Shown piece after piece: positions 11,160 through 23,267 of a DNA stretch of 64,000 bases. The notes below the pieces were generated by a model. The model was given only the letters and a program-made list of their open reading frames with translations, was not told the origin of the DNA and searched no databases. Both the position numbers and the translations under genes were made by a program. Within the stretch, counting starts at the first letter, position 1; every line of letters begins with the position of its first letter. The DNA lies in NCBI GenBank assembly GCA_000827495.1, contig KN817623.1:1-64000 (forward strand), given 5' to 3'. This DNA is from Hypholoma sublateritium FD-334 SS-4. Taxonomy: Eukaryota > Basidiomycota > Agaricomycetes > Agaricales > Strophariaceae.

Positions 11160-13494
11160 ATGGCCGAGTTCAACTTTGCGTTGCCTGGCGCCAACCCAAA
11201 GGCAAAGGCGACTCTCAAGATTCGCCGCGCAAATACCCTTACACAGTACGTCCTGTTCACAACTACAAGGGAAAAGTTTCAACCTTTCATTTAGAAACAA
11301 AGTTACCGGTGGCGAAAAGGTTTCCGAAGGGAGTGGGGCCCCAGCCGGCAAATACAAGTACGTCCGGCGTATATTCATACTTTACACGTTTAATATATTG
11401 TTATAGAGCCAAAAAAAGACACAGAGACCAATCGATCGGGTCCGATCAGCAACCAGCCCACGAAACTAATGTCGCTTTGGGGGTGCCTCTGGAACTGATC
11501 GACGATCCAATGCTCTATAGAATAGAGAATTACCACCCGATCGAGGCTCACCCATCGTCGCCACCCCCACTGCATACACCTCCCGCCGCTGAAATCTTTG
11601 TGCAAAGGCCACCACCCGCGCTGATCGCAAATAGGATGCCGGACCCAGATATCATGGACTATTTCGAGCCCTTTTCTCAGCTGATCGAGGCTCGCCCACC
11701 CTCGCCACCCCCGCTGTATCCACCTCCCACCGCTGGAGTCTACGCGCAACGGCCACCCGGGCTGATCGTAAACGAGATACTCCCGGATCCCGATGTGATC
11801 ATCGACCCCCGATCTCCATATGCAGTCTGGGGAGACGGCAAATATCTAACGCGCCTGCCTTTTGTCCCGGACCCGATAAAGCCAGAGTGTAATGCGCTCA
11901 AACTTGTAACCCATTCATTACTGTTTGTTTGGACTATAAGCTTATGCATCTACCTCTAGCTGAGTGCCCATCTGGAGGAGCTTGTACCAAGTGTTCAAGA
12001 CGCCCATGGCACAAAACTTGTCGACTATTATACTTATGCCAACTATGGGTCTTTGGCAGCGCTGGGTGCCCAGATCAAATCCAGTATGGCATTTGGGAGG
12101 TACGCCGTCGTTGAGGGCTGCCCTGACCTACCCAAGATCCAGTTGACTCTGTCCGACATGGCAGAGTCCCTTCATATCCAACCCACAGAACAGTTCCAAG
12201 TTCACGGTACGTCTATATTGCACTTTCAAGGCTGACTGTGCTTTATGAGATTATACAGATTCCTTGCTCCGAGAGAAGCACCATACGGAACCCCAAGTCG
12301 TCTTGTCCATCTCGGACTTTATCGATAATCTTAAAGATCCGAATGCGATCCAGGCTATTCCTGATTCGCCAAATGGGACTGCACAGCATCCCTTGCTAGT
12401 TGGGCAAGTCTCCATTTCACCAATACTATTTCAAGGTTACTTATTATCGAAATAGCCATGTAGACGAGGGCTACATCGCCACAGACAAGGCACGGAAACT
12501 TTTCACCAACATCCCCATTGACATGAAATCGTCTCGTGTTGGTGCCATCAAACACCAGCCCCTCTTTCATACGTATATTCATCACGATGCATCTGGTATG
12601 GGTACGTGGACCCACATATCATCCGGCAACAAATTTTGGGTCCTCGCTGTCCCAAACGACCAGAACAAATTTTTGCACTTGAACGAAATTCATTACCACA
12701 ACAAAAAGTTCATCCTGCGAACTCAGGGACGTGGACAGCACCAGGTGTACGACTACCCAAAGACCACAACGCGCTATTGCATATACGGAAAAGCCGGGGA
12801 TATCATGTACGTGTTTCTTCGTGGTTCTCTCGCATTACTCATCTTTGGACAGCTTCCAGCCTCCCAATGCATGGCACGAGGTGTTCACACCTTGCAAGTC
12901 CATCACCGTAGGGGGCCACTTTTACTCTTACGACACTATGCATTTCTCGGACGTCGCCCGCTATTTCGATGTCAAGAGTTCTGGTTCCGTGAACCAGCAC
13001 GACGCAAGCGCACAATTGATCATGTCCGCCATGGTCACCCGCATGCCACACTTGGGGTCTCGAGGTACGTTTCTCACCTGTTTTGATGATATCGCACTAA
13101 TGTTGTTCTTCTAGTTTACTACCGTAAACCTCTCATATCCCTTTGTAGGATGATACTCAGACCCCATCTCTACCTCTTGCCAAATGAGGAGAGAGATGCA
13201 CACCTGCTCGCTGACCTTTCCGTCTACCTCGCTGAAGTAGTGGGGAAATATGGACCCGCCGAAAGCCAATCGCGCGTGTTCAAGGGTGGCGATCATACCC
13301 GCCTCCCTACTGTCACAAAGGCCGCAATACTTGGTGCCCGTATCATTGCTCATCATTTCAACTTTGACTTGATATCGACAGACTTTTTATTCACGCCCAT
13401 ACCATGGTATAACCCAGGGGATAAATTGGTACTCACGGACAAGGTGAAGGCGGAAATGGAGCACGATATGCTTCATGGTATGGAATTATCTTGA
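11160..13494 (+). CDS. JmjC-domain protein A
   Basis: Eight exons (11160-11245, 11295-11357, 11407-11905, 11960-12206, 12259-12403, 12456-12806, 12853-13064, 13115-13494) give 660 residues. Exons 4, 5 and 7 have exactly the same length (247, 145, 212) as in JmjC genes B and C, which fixes the borders. The JmjC core shows HxD at H389/D391 (IHHDASG), GTW then GNKFWVL, and a distal His at H472 in PPNAWHEVFTP followed by GGHF: the Fe(II)/2-oxoglutarate signature of JmjC oxygenases, which usually demethylate histone lysines or hydroxylate proteins. A basic AKKRHR stretch follows exon 2 and a Pro-rich segment precedes the core. Intron 5 uses a GC donor (GCAAGT). Exon 2 is the least certain part. 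Confidence 0.85.
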
Positions 13495-13951
13495 TATCGT
13501 TTGAATATGAGCTTCTATATATAGGTACACGCAAATATATGTACGTGTATAGAGAAACACAGAACATGTCGGACCAAGTTTGGAGTCTGAAAAATTCTAC
13601 CAAAACATGTCAAGATGTATATGATATATCCTCCATACCGCCTTCGAACGGGTCCTGTGTGATGCCACCGCTGACGCCCGCGGACGCAGGAGACCCATTC
13701 TATGTGTTTCAAAGATACTGCACGCCCTTCCCAAGGTACCCATGTGCTCCATCCGCGGGCTCCGCATACTGACGTGCCGTGCATCTAGCGTCTTTTGGCA
13801 ATGCGCGGAGCTGTGGACATCGCGCCGCCGTCACAAGCACGGCCCACCCGTCGAGCGTGGGCTCGCCACAGCAACCCACGTACGGAGACGTGGACGTCGC
13901 GCCGCCCGTGGAAGCAGGCGCACCGCCGTCGCAAGCACGGACCCCGCCCGT

Positions 13952-13988
13952 CGCGCGCGCAAACTACGCGAGGCGGCGGCGGCGTTCA
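13952..13988. repeat. 37-base exact repeat, copy 1
   Basis: The stretch CGCGCGCGCAAACTACGCGA plus the following GGCGGCGG run to GTTCA is identical to 17907-17943. It sits in a GC-rich block with further imperfect local duplications (13.81-13.95 kb). Confidence 0.75.
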
Positions 13989-14182
13989 GAGAGCAGGTGC
14001 ATGCATCTGCTGGCTGTGCTTGAGCCCGCGCTCATGTAACGAGCTGTGCAGTCGCCCATCGTCGACAAACGCGGCATGGCGCGGGTGTTGTGGACATGCG
14101 CTGCGCAGCCTGCGCTGTCGTCACGTCGAGTTCTTCGAGCGTGGTGGTCTGACTTGAGCACACCTGCGTGGGTTCTACTGGA

Positions 14183-14199
14183 GTTTAGGGTTAGGGTTA
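14183..14199. repeat. Interstitial telomere motif (TTAGGG, ~2.5 units)
   Basis: TTTAGGGTTAGGGTTAG on the plus strand, opposite in orientation to the terminal array. Confidence 0.8.
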
Positions 14200-17100
14200 G
14201 AAAATGACAAGAAGACGGTACACACCTCACCCAACATTATCTCGGCCCACCTGACGTAGTGCACGCCAGGATACGTTCCAATGGCGCCGGTGGACGGCAT
14301 GAAGGGCGTCCATCGTTTCCTATGCGCCAGCGAGGCAGCGGCGATGTAGATGGGCGTGAGCGTCACATATGCGCGCTGAAACGACGAATATGAGCGCGAG
14401 TCCCAGCACACCGCGCAACAAGGTCCTGCGCACTGTTGAATCGCTGTCCAGTGCTTATTTGGCGCACAGAGGGAGTGCTTACATGGACGACGAACGGGGC
14501 GAGGGACGGGAGATGGGAGGGATTCATCCCAAGGGACGGAAGGCGGAAGAGATGCGGCGCCTACTGTATGAGAAAACGGAGGGCGGTTAGTACAGGCGCC
14601 CGAAATATGTAGATTTGATGTACTTACGCGATAAGCGGGGCAGAAAGAGTGGCTATGAGTTGTACACGCGCTGGTGTAGTGTACTCGCCCAGGATGCAAC
14701 TCGACTCTGACTCGGCTCGGTTACTTTTGGCTGAGCGAGTTATGCATGAAATACACTTACCTATCTGGACGTCCGCCGGCATTATCGCAACCCACGGTTC
14801 ATTTGTGTTTGTAGAGGTACCTTACTTCGCCGAGGCGTTGAAGGATGTTCGAGAGTATTGCGACAAAGGGCGATGGCGATGGGATTGATCGATGGGTGAG
14901 CGGGGCGGGCGAAAGGAGCCCACTTCAATGTCCTAACCGTGGATATGTAAGTGATCTGAAAGAAAGGAATACGGACATTACCTGGCCCTGCGTCGAGTTC
15001 TCATCATGCGATAGTTGCGGATGGGCCGCGCCTATGAGAACCTGTCAATGCACAAAACCTGTAGGAGAATTCAGCGATACATCATGCGACGGCAGCGACA
15101 GCGGTACTAAGCAACGTCAGCGGCAACACTCGGGAGCAACGACGACGCACAGAAATTGATAAATATTTATTGACCACTTGTTTTACAAAATAATAATACA
15201 GTAATGGTACGTGCTCGGAGCTGAGTAATGTGGGCTACCCTAAAACCTGTAGCGTGAGGTCAGCCCATGCCCACTGATAAACGAATATGGCTTACCACGC
15301 GCCACTGGACACAATCTACAGATTATTCTATACAATTCACTGTCGAGAGTCGTTACGATGGGCCATGCAAGCAAGGTATGCCTCCGATGGCGCGACAGAT
15401 GGTATCAGACGAAGAAGCGGGCGCGAAACAAACGTTGCTCCCGGTCTAACGATAGAAGAATTCAGCAAGGCTCGCATAAACGAACCACCTAAACGCACCC
15501 GTATTGTAACCAAAAAACTGTCATGGACATCCGGCGAGTAACCCACGAAAACGCGACACACCTAGACCACGAATGGACTGTGGCATATCGCAGTTCGGCG
15601 ATGGGTTGGTGGATAAGGGCAAGGAGCGCGGGACGAGATGACTCGAGATAATCCGCAGCGCCTGCGCGGATTACGCAGTCTGCGGTGGAAATATATAGTC
15701 AGCGGGGCCTGAGCGAATACATCAAGCGGACGCACCTGGTCGAAATGCCCACCCCCGACTGTCTCCCTGCGAATCGATTGGGCTTGTCTCCGTGCGCAGC
15801 CGGCTAGTAATCTTCGAGCGTTAAGCGGTACGTGTCTCTGGTGATCTGCGATTGTGTTCGAGGACCATTTGTAAGCAGTTACAGCAAGAAACTTACCAAA
15901 ATACGGCCTCGTACATTCCATGTGACCTCTTGATTCCATCTGCGGTGATGCGGGCGCTGCGCGGCTTGGAGTCGCGACGGAACTACCTGGTAAATTATCC
16001 GCAATCATGTAGTCAGTAGAGTACACGGGAAGATTTAAACATACCTGTATCATCGGATGAACAACCCAGTCGTGATGAGGTGTAATGTCTGCACGTAGCA
16101 GTGGGCGCGACATCTATGGTCAAAAATAAGCTACAATTCGATGCGGACGTCCGAATTTGCCCACCTTTGCACCAAGCGACAAAGCGCGTCGCGGAGCACA
16201 TGTGGACTTGGGGTTCTGCCATTCCGCTATCGCGTGAGCTCGGGGTGGAGAGACACCCTCCACAGACCGACGCGCCTGATGCGATTATCGAAAATGGGTT
16301 GATATATTAACGATAACAAATAGATACATACCTGACTGCGAGGCCGATCACTGTTTGTAATGACTGTCGCCGCGATATGGACCGAAACTATGCAATGAAA
16401 TTGATATTAGCTACATTTACTAACTCTACAGAAGCGGAACCCTTCAGCGTCCTCAACAAAAAGTAGACGAGTATATGACATAAACTTACCTACTTGTATT
16501 AGTCGGCTGCAGAGCTGGTTCGTGAGGTAGCAAGGGACTCTATAACAAAAAAGGTCAGCACGTTCACGATGATAAATGGGACGTACTTACCTGACTTGCA
16601 TGTGCGCTCTTCGTCGTAAGGGGTGAATCCGTCCCTCTGTGTGGTCGTCAAATGCGGATGAGGCGCGCATTGATATACGCAGCCTGTATCCAAACGTCAG
16701 TGAGATCTAGACAAAAGGTTTGCGGTGTATACGCACCGCAATCAGGATCGCTCCGTACCACCCACGCCCTGCAAATATCGTGGCCGATGACGAATTGTCG
16801 TAGAGTTTGTCTTTTGGCGACGTCGTTTGGTGCCCGCGGCAGGGAGAAGACAAGGCCAGCTATATTAACAAACATGAGGAAAATAATGAAGTACGAAAAT
16901 TTACTTACCTGCTAAGCCCACGAAAGGAGTCGTGATATTCAAAGTCGCGCAGGGGCCTTGGCTGAGAGAGATACACCCTTAGCGTACATTTTGAGATATA
17001 AAAGTAAAAACTTACTGTACTCGATGCTTTTTCCCCCCCCTGCACGGCGTCGAATACGCCGAAATTGCGCAGAATTTCGCAACCGCGCCCGTCGTCGTGG

Positions 17101-17689
17101 TGCAAATCTGGCACGACAAAAGTAGGGTATCTGCGCACGGATATCAACACTGCCCGAGCATATATACGAAAAAAAAAATCACCTGTGTTAACCTGTCTCC
17201 CGCGGCTCCTCTTCGCGTGTCGTCCACTGGGCGAATGTATTCGGTTCAAGGGCAGTATTTGAAAGCCGCAACGCGCAGCGTTTCTTGTGTCTCCGTGGCG
17301 ATGGCCTCGCAGATGGAGGTGATGCAGCCCACAGGGCGAGGAGAGGCAGCGCCTCTGATTTATCATGGGGGCGTCACCCTGCTGGGAAGAGTCAGAATAA
17401 CGTAGAGATAAAGTACCAGTCACACACCTTTATATCCTATGTTGACCCACGCCCATCTCCCCCACGCGCCGTGTACCGCCCACCTCGTCCTCGCTCGAGT
17501 GCCGTGCGCATTCATGACCTTCGAGACCCGCTGGTGGTGCGTCGATGGGATCCGATCGGCGTGTGGTGTCCGTCAATGGCCACGGTGGAGAGCTTGCGCG
17601 AAGATAAGAGGGTGGGGCACAGACGATGGGATTGGGGGCGGCGGTGGGGGTGAAAGTTGAAGGAAGAAAGGGCTCGTCGTGCTGACGAG

Positions 17690-17725
17690 TCCTTTCAAAG
17701 TCCGCCGGACCGGCGGACCGCATGA
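17690..17725. repeat. Dispersed GC-rich motif with dyad CCGCCGGACCGGCGG
   Basis: TTTCAAAGTCCGCCGGACCG followed by GCGG recurs in diverged form at about 31270 (GAGTCCGACGGACCGGCGGG) and 36960 (TTTCAAAGTCCGCCGGGCCG). The centre is a dyad. It marks the edge of three GC-rich blocks that otherwise differ. Confidence 0.5.
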
Positions 17726-17906
17726 GCCGCGACCGGCTGCTGTGCGCACTGCGATAATGGAGCGCAGCAGCACCCGCGGGATGGGCGAGTGGGCGGCGAA
17801 CGCGGGCAGGATGGCGCGAGCGTTGCGACCATCGGTATCTAGGAGCGACGGAGGTGGGCGTGCGGGGATCGGTCGCGGCGGCGAGGTGCAGCACGATGGA
17901 AAGTGG

Positions 17907-17943
17907 CGCGCGCGCAAACTACGCGAGGCGGCGGCGGCGTTCA
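17907..17943. repeat. 37-base exact repeat, copy 2
   Basis: Identical to 13952-13988, about 4 kb away in direct orientation; the flanks differ. Confidence 0.75.
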
Positions 17944-19625
17944 AGCGTGGGTCGAGGGGAGCGGCGAGCGCGTGCGACAATGGGAGAGGCGGCAGGGGGA
18001 CGGCGGGGCAGTGGGGTCGCGGGGGTTGTGCGACGGCGTGCGCAGAAGGCGGGCCGTGGATGCAGGCGGGCGCGGGTGGGGCGGAACGCTGGGGCGGTGT
18101 TGAAGGGAGCACGCGCGCGGTGGCGGGGCACGGCGGCTAGGGCGGCGGAGGCGGCGTGTGACATCATCGTCGTCGAGCGTAGCGGCGACGGTAGGGGCGC
18201 AGCGGCGGGAAGACGGCGGCGGCGGCGATGACAATGGCGGGCGTGGATGGGAGCGTGGGGACCTTTGCAGTTAATGTACAAAGGTGGCCCGCTGCCTTGG
18301 TGTACCCTGCAGAGGTATCTGACATATTTCTGTCGGAAAACCCTGCCCCGAAATCCCTCGTTGAATACGAAAGCTACGCAAAGTCACGGGTAAATCTATA
18401 TATAGTACCCTGTGAACTTACGCGTGCGCCGAAACTTAACGCTGGTTCATTCTGAACCACAACCACATCGCTCGACACGGTTAGGGGTGCGGTGACCTGA
18501 CAAGACATTGGTACACGTCCTGTGGCTCTGGTGTAGCGCCAACCGATCTGGACGTGTATTGGATGGTCTTGGATGGATATCCTGGCACTCCCACCGTCGT
18601 CAATAGGTACACGGGCCCGTCGACAGCGCCCAGGCATATATGCATCAGCGGCGGGAGGCGTGTCGTGCGGCGCCGTTGCCCAGCCTTTACCGCACCGCAC
18701 GTCCATCTGTGGATATCAGCAGCCGCGGCGGCGCTGGGTGTGCCCAAAACACAGGCACACCACGCCCGACGTGGACAGCCTTTAGCTTTAGAATCCCCTA
18801 GAACCCATGGATGTGAGCGGGTGGGGCACCCTGTCCAATGCTGGATAGTCAGCTGCGGACAGGCTGCTATACCCCGGTATCCTACTCGAGGATGGGTTTA
18901 GATCGTGTACCTATATTTAGAAATACATGCCGTATATCTATACTTGGATACACGGGTACTCTCACCAGCATGATTTCATGCATCTACGTATATATTATAC
19001 TGTGAACCAATATCCAGGTGTTGCTCACCCTATCTGAGGTATGGGGCCTCATAGGCATTGTATGGGCCTGGTTCTAGAACCGAAGCCGGCGGTGCTACTG
19101 TGCACACTCCTTCAAACAATGCAGTCCAAGAGCTCTCGCGCATCCATTGACGCCGACCTCAACAAATCACGGTTAATAATGGTCCCGCCAGTCAAACGCA
19201 GAGTGGGACTTGCCAGCGCCAGGGAGAGATACTCCGGAAAGGTGAGCATCTGCGCGCTCCTCCGAATCTGCCATGCGTCTGTGCCTTATTTGCTGATAAT
19301 GCGCATATAGGTCCAAGCTAGAAAATAACCCATGCACGGCCGTGCATCGATCAGATCACAAGCAAGGTTCTACATACCTAGAGAATCATGGCACGACAGT
19401 TCAGTTTATTATATAGATGTACAACGGAGAATCAGAGACACCTTATTACCTGCCTCATATCAACTAGATTCTCTTCCCTGTCATTGCTCCGGATTTGTAC
19501 CTAGCCCTTCCAACTCGGATATTCTTCTAGAGAAATCCACTCCATTTAATGCCTGTTTATAACCGAATAAAATGGGTGGGTAGCAGGACGACGTGTGTGC
19601 ATACTCACACCCCTCGTCTATCCAT

Positions 19626-20330
19626 ATGGCAGACAGCACCCCTTTGTCCACACCCACCCATACTGGTACACATTGTGGAAACCCTCAATGCGCGTCTACT
19701 GGTGTATTATTGCAGTGCAGTGGATGCAAGGCTCGGTCATATTGTGTCAGTCGCAGCGAAACTCGTTTCATATTACATATTAAATTTATTTTCTAGTGCA
19801 TTGAATGCCAGACACTCGACTGGAATACTCACCGCCAATGGTGTACGCCTGCATATAGAGACTCTCCGAATCACCGGATATTGGCAAAATACATCTCCAA
19901 GCACCGGGACAAGTATGTCAGGCTGGCGCTCGAGTCAATGAATTTTTTCAATGTGTACCAGCACCTCACGGGAAGGGAGCGAACCGCATTTTTACAGTCC
20001 AGTGCTCGTTTTCTACATGTCATTCTGGAGCGGGTCAACTCGTCGGCAAGGGGTAGCCATAACAAGCTCAAGTTCACTGATGCATCCGTACGACAAACCT
20101 CTGAGCTAGAGGTAGCAGCCGACGTTATCCCACGCCTCATAACCCGATTCCCTGCAGTCTTGATTGGCTTCACAGTTTATGACCCTCTCAGCCAGGACGA
20201 GCAGAGAATTACAACCATAACATATACTTTCCCATGGCCAGAATCCACTATGAACAGTATTGGCATTGCCAGGGTTGTCGAAAGCATAAGGACAGCGGAA
20301 AACACTCTTCAAGTCGCTGGAAGAATGTGA
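19626..20330 (+). CDS. MYND zinc-finger protein 2
   Basis: Two exons, 19626-19745 and 19797-20330, encode 217 residues. The MYND finger spans about residues 17-56 (CGNPQC, CSGC, YC, CIEC, DWNTHRQWC) with all ligands in place. The C-terminal domain matches MYND proteins 1 and 3 (FLHVILERV, GSHNKLKF, FPAVLIGFTVYDP, FPWPES). The start is the ATG giving a 40-codon first exon, the same length as in MYND 1. The intron lies in phase 0 directly after the YC pair of the finger. It lies about 360 bases upstream of MYND 3 on the same strand, so this is a tandem pair. Confidence 0.85.
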
Positions 20331-20687
20331 GTAAATATATATTACTATCAAGTTTTCAATTAATGGTTACATGTAGTCCACGAAATACTGCTTGAGACGC
20401 ATATTGTCTCTTATATTTTGTATTTGTTTACCACTTGTTTCGTGTCAAGTTTCAATAGAGCTACGTCAAGTCTCTTTGGTAGATGTTTGAGACCGACGTG
20501 GCATGATGCTTCAACCCACCCTCCTGGGGAATCATCGAATCATCTAGTGAATCTAGGGGCTCTGTTCTCTTCTATCTAAATTCACCTTCTGAATCAAGGT
20601 AGATGCAAATTGCTTCTGCGCGGGAATGGGGGTCAGCGTCTGGTATATGAAATGGGTCGCCAGTTTGCTACCCCCAGTCAACTCGCC

Positions 20688-21384
20688 ATGTCCAAACTTG
20701 ATACACCACAAGAGACCATGAAAAAGTGTGGTAATGATGGGTGCACCACCATTAGCGCGCTGCGCAAATGCAGCAGGTGTAAAGTCCAATTGTATTGTGT
20801 TCGTATTTACCAGTGTCAAGGCAAACATCTACTTATTATTCGAACAGGGGACTCTTTGTCAGAGGGCCGATTGGCCTGCCCATCAGCAGCATTGTACATC
20901 TGTGTCTGCTGCGGCATATGATGAACGCCTCATTACCGCATACATGGATCAACATCGAGACCTATACCGTTTGCTAGCACTCGAGACCATGCAGTTTTTC
21001 AAGAGGTTCCACCACCTTACGGGCGAGAGTCAAGCCCTCTTTTCATGCACAAATAATCAGTTTCTGCATGTTATTCTGCGACGGGTCAGAAATCGCGGTC
21101 AAGGTCTACATAACAAGGTTGAATACGTCGGATCCTCCACACGAAGTACCCACACCCTTGAATGCTCGGAGTCACTCTTGCAGCGGCTCTCCTACGGGTT
21201 TCCCGCTGTTTTGATGGGTTTCACTATCATTGACCCACCAAAGCCCGTCAATCCTCGCGTCACCACCGTTGTGTACTCGTTCCAATGGCCAGTTCCGGAT
21301 GCTCTTTCCATGGGTCGAGAAAAGGTCATCCAGAAGATAACCGACGCGGAAAATGTCCTTCGGGAGGATGGAAGGGAGCACTGA
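20688..21384 (+). CDS. MYND zinc-finger protein 3
   Basis: Two exons, 20688-20798 and 20848-21384, encode 215 residues. The finger (CGNDGC, CSRC, YC, CQ-x2-DW-x2-H-x3-C) is complete, and the C-terminal part matches MYND 1 closely (GLHNKVEY, FPAVLMGFTIIDP, FQWP). The intron interrupts the finger at the same codon as in the other two, though its donor GTTCGT is weaker than usual. If that donor were not used the protein would be cut before the second half of the finger. Confidence 0.83.
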
Positions 21385-22589
21385 AGTATTATGAGTGTAC
21401 TCTCTGCATATTTTCCTTGTTCTCATATCTTTTACTTGTCCAGTACTTTTCTTATCTGCCGCAGTTGTTTTTTTATCGACTCGTGTATGTTTTACATGTA
21501 GATTGTTGAGAACTTTACAAATGTAGAAGAGTCCTGCATCCGCACATATGGTATACAGTATGGCATTTGCGCGCCTTGTTGGCTTTGCGGAGAGAGCGTG
21601 TATCACCCAATGTGGAAAGCCGTGCTGTACCCCCATATTTAGACACACGACTGCACCAGATAATTCCCATTGGTCTCACAAGCAGATGTGATTTACTGGC
21701 GATACATTACATTTGGTGCGCAAACGCACACATTTGGCTTTAGTATGAATATTATCGCCCTTCCACCGTAGGTCAGAACAAACATTAACACTACATTAGC
21801 CAAATGAAAACAACAGTGTAGACTACATGCGCTCCGTCACCCAGATTGCGCCCATCCTCTTGCTCCCATCTGTCCCCGGTACGTACTAAACTTCCTCTGT
21901 TTGCTCTGATGCGCCGCCTTGGTTAACGCCCATCTTCGACTGCTGCAGCCGACGCCGTGGCTGGTTATGCGACGCGCGACACTGCGGTCCGAGTGGCTAG
22001 AAAGTGTCCTGCTGCGATTGTGAGACGGGAGGACAGTGCGCATGACAACACAGAGGTACGTGCCTTGTTGAATTCCATCCCGGCGCGCCTGATGCAACCC
22101 CTGCTGAGTGCTCAGCCTTCTCAACGCCACGCCCTTGGCGCGACAGACGTATCCCAATACACGGTACGCATAGCTATTTCCTGCGCGCCGCCGTCGCTGA
22201 TGTGTCGCAAGGTCCGTGTGTCGCGTCGCAGCCCGTTTGATGGGCGGAAGGCGCTCCATCGACGCTGGATAATGGGACGCGGGTGCAGAGTGTCCAAGCT
22301 GCAGCAACGATTCCACCCCGCCGCACAGCGTGCTCCGCGCTGAATAATCCACGACCGCAGCGCCCGAGGTTCAAACACGCGTATGATGGGCATCTCCACC
22401 GCCCAGCGCCGCCGCCAACGACTGAAAGTAAAAATGACGTCGGCGGTACAAGATTGGCGCAGACGGGTGAGGACCTCGCCGATCTCAGCGCGAGCACCGA
22501 GCCGCCCCAGGAGGTGCAGAGTTGTCCATGCCCTGCCACCAAAGATCCGCCGATGGGCTCGACCCACTGCTGTCAACTTCCGCACAACG
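21385..22589. other. Intergenic region, no gene recognised
   Basis: It begins with the probable 3' end of MYND 3. A MITE-like end (CCCCCATATTTAGACACAC) lies near 21630. From 21.83 to 22.59 kb the sequence is GC-rich with splice-like GGTACGT motifs but no recognisable domain. Confidence 0.5.
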
Positions 22590-23267
22590 CGTCGGCTCAT
22601 GAAGTATGCGATCAACAACGGGATTCTGACCAGGTCAGCGCACTTGCTTTCTGGCGGTGAGGCGTTACTCATGTGTCTACGCTAGCGTTGTGCATGTATC
22701 ATCTGCCGTGTTGGTATGTAGTTCAAAATTCCGCACCTGTTGACGGGCGCAGACCCCACCTAACCGGTCCATTCATCTAGGTGTTTACCCACCCCTCCGA
22801 CCTNTATTCTCTCGCTATCTCACAGGTAGTGGGAAACTGTAAGCCTGGCGATTACTACTGTCTCTGTGACTTCAACTACAATGTCTAACAAAACACCCGC
22901 GTCTCTACAGTGTACTCCAACTCCCTGATGGCAACGCTCAACTCGCGACCGCGGCGCAAGGGACAAAGGCCGGGCGAATCCGTGTCGGATGTGGTCTCGA
23001 CTGCGCTGTCCTTCCATGCTGCCTCGGCGAACTTGAGTGCGACTGCGAATTCGGATGGGAGGCGCACAGCCACTCCTATGCGCTCCACTGGGTCGAGTAA
23101 CAGCAAAAGATATGGGCAGGTGAGTAGCATATTGGCTCGCTAACATCGACTTGGACATGGGGCCGTCACTTACATANTATAACTCNGTGCTGCAGAATCN
23201 CGCCGGCGTACAAATCCAGATCGATTCGCTGAGAAATCCGAACGGCGATTTGGAGTCGGCGTGTTGA
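22590..23267 (+). pseudogene. DUF6534 membrane-protein gene, 3' half only
   Basis: Spliced pieces match the C-terminal third of the fuller gene at 24.8-26.9 kb: MKYAINNGILT (22598), FTHPSDLYSLA (about 22782), VYSNSLMATLNSRPRRKG (from about 22910), LSFHAASA, and a C-terminal IQIDSLRNP...ESAC with stop at 23265. DUF6534 proteins have seven membrane helices and are abundant in Agaricomycetes with no known role. Nothing of the N-terminal helices is found upstream, where unrelated sequence abuts at about 22590, so it is a truncated duplicate. Three ambiguous bases (22803, 23177, 23186) fall inside and one more at 23200. Confidence 0.7.

Larger units (their letters stand above)
13495..19625. other. 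Six-kilobase region with no recognised gene
   Basis: GC-rich low-complexity blocks (13.78-14.1, 17.55-18.3 kb) alternate with AT-richer sequence. Long frames in the GC-rich blocks are open on several frames at once and have no domain, so I do not call them. Between about 15.5 and 17.4 kb the minus strand shows repeated good splice donors and acceptors enclosing short open pieces (for example around 17120-17020 and 16860-16740), which may be an unrecognised or decayed multi-exon gene. A short open frame at 13561-13772 has no recognisable domain. Confidence 0.5.

Noticed and set aside
17679..18281. Several long overlapping frames in a GC-rich block
   Set aside because: Open on both strands and several frames at once, low complexity, no domain; expected from GC-rich composition.
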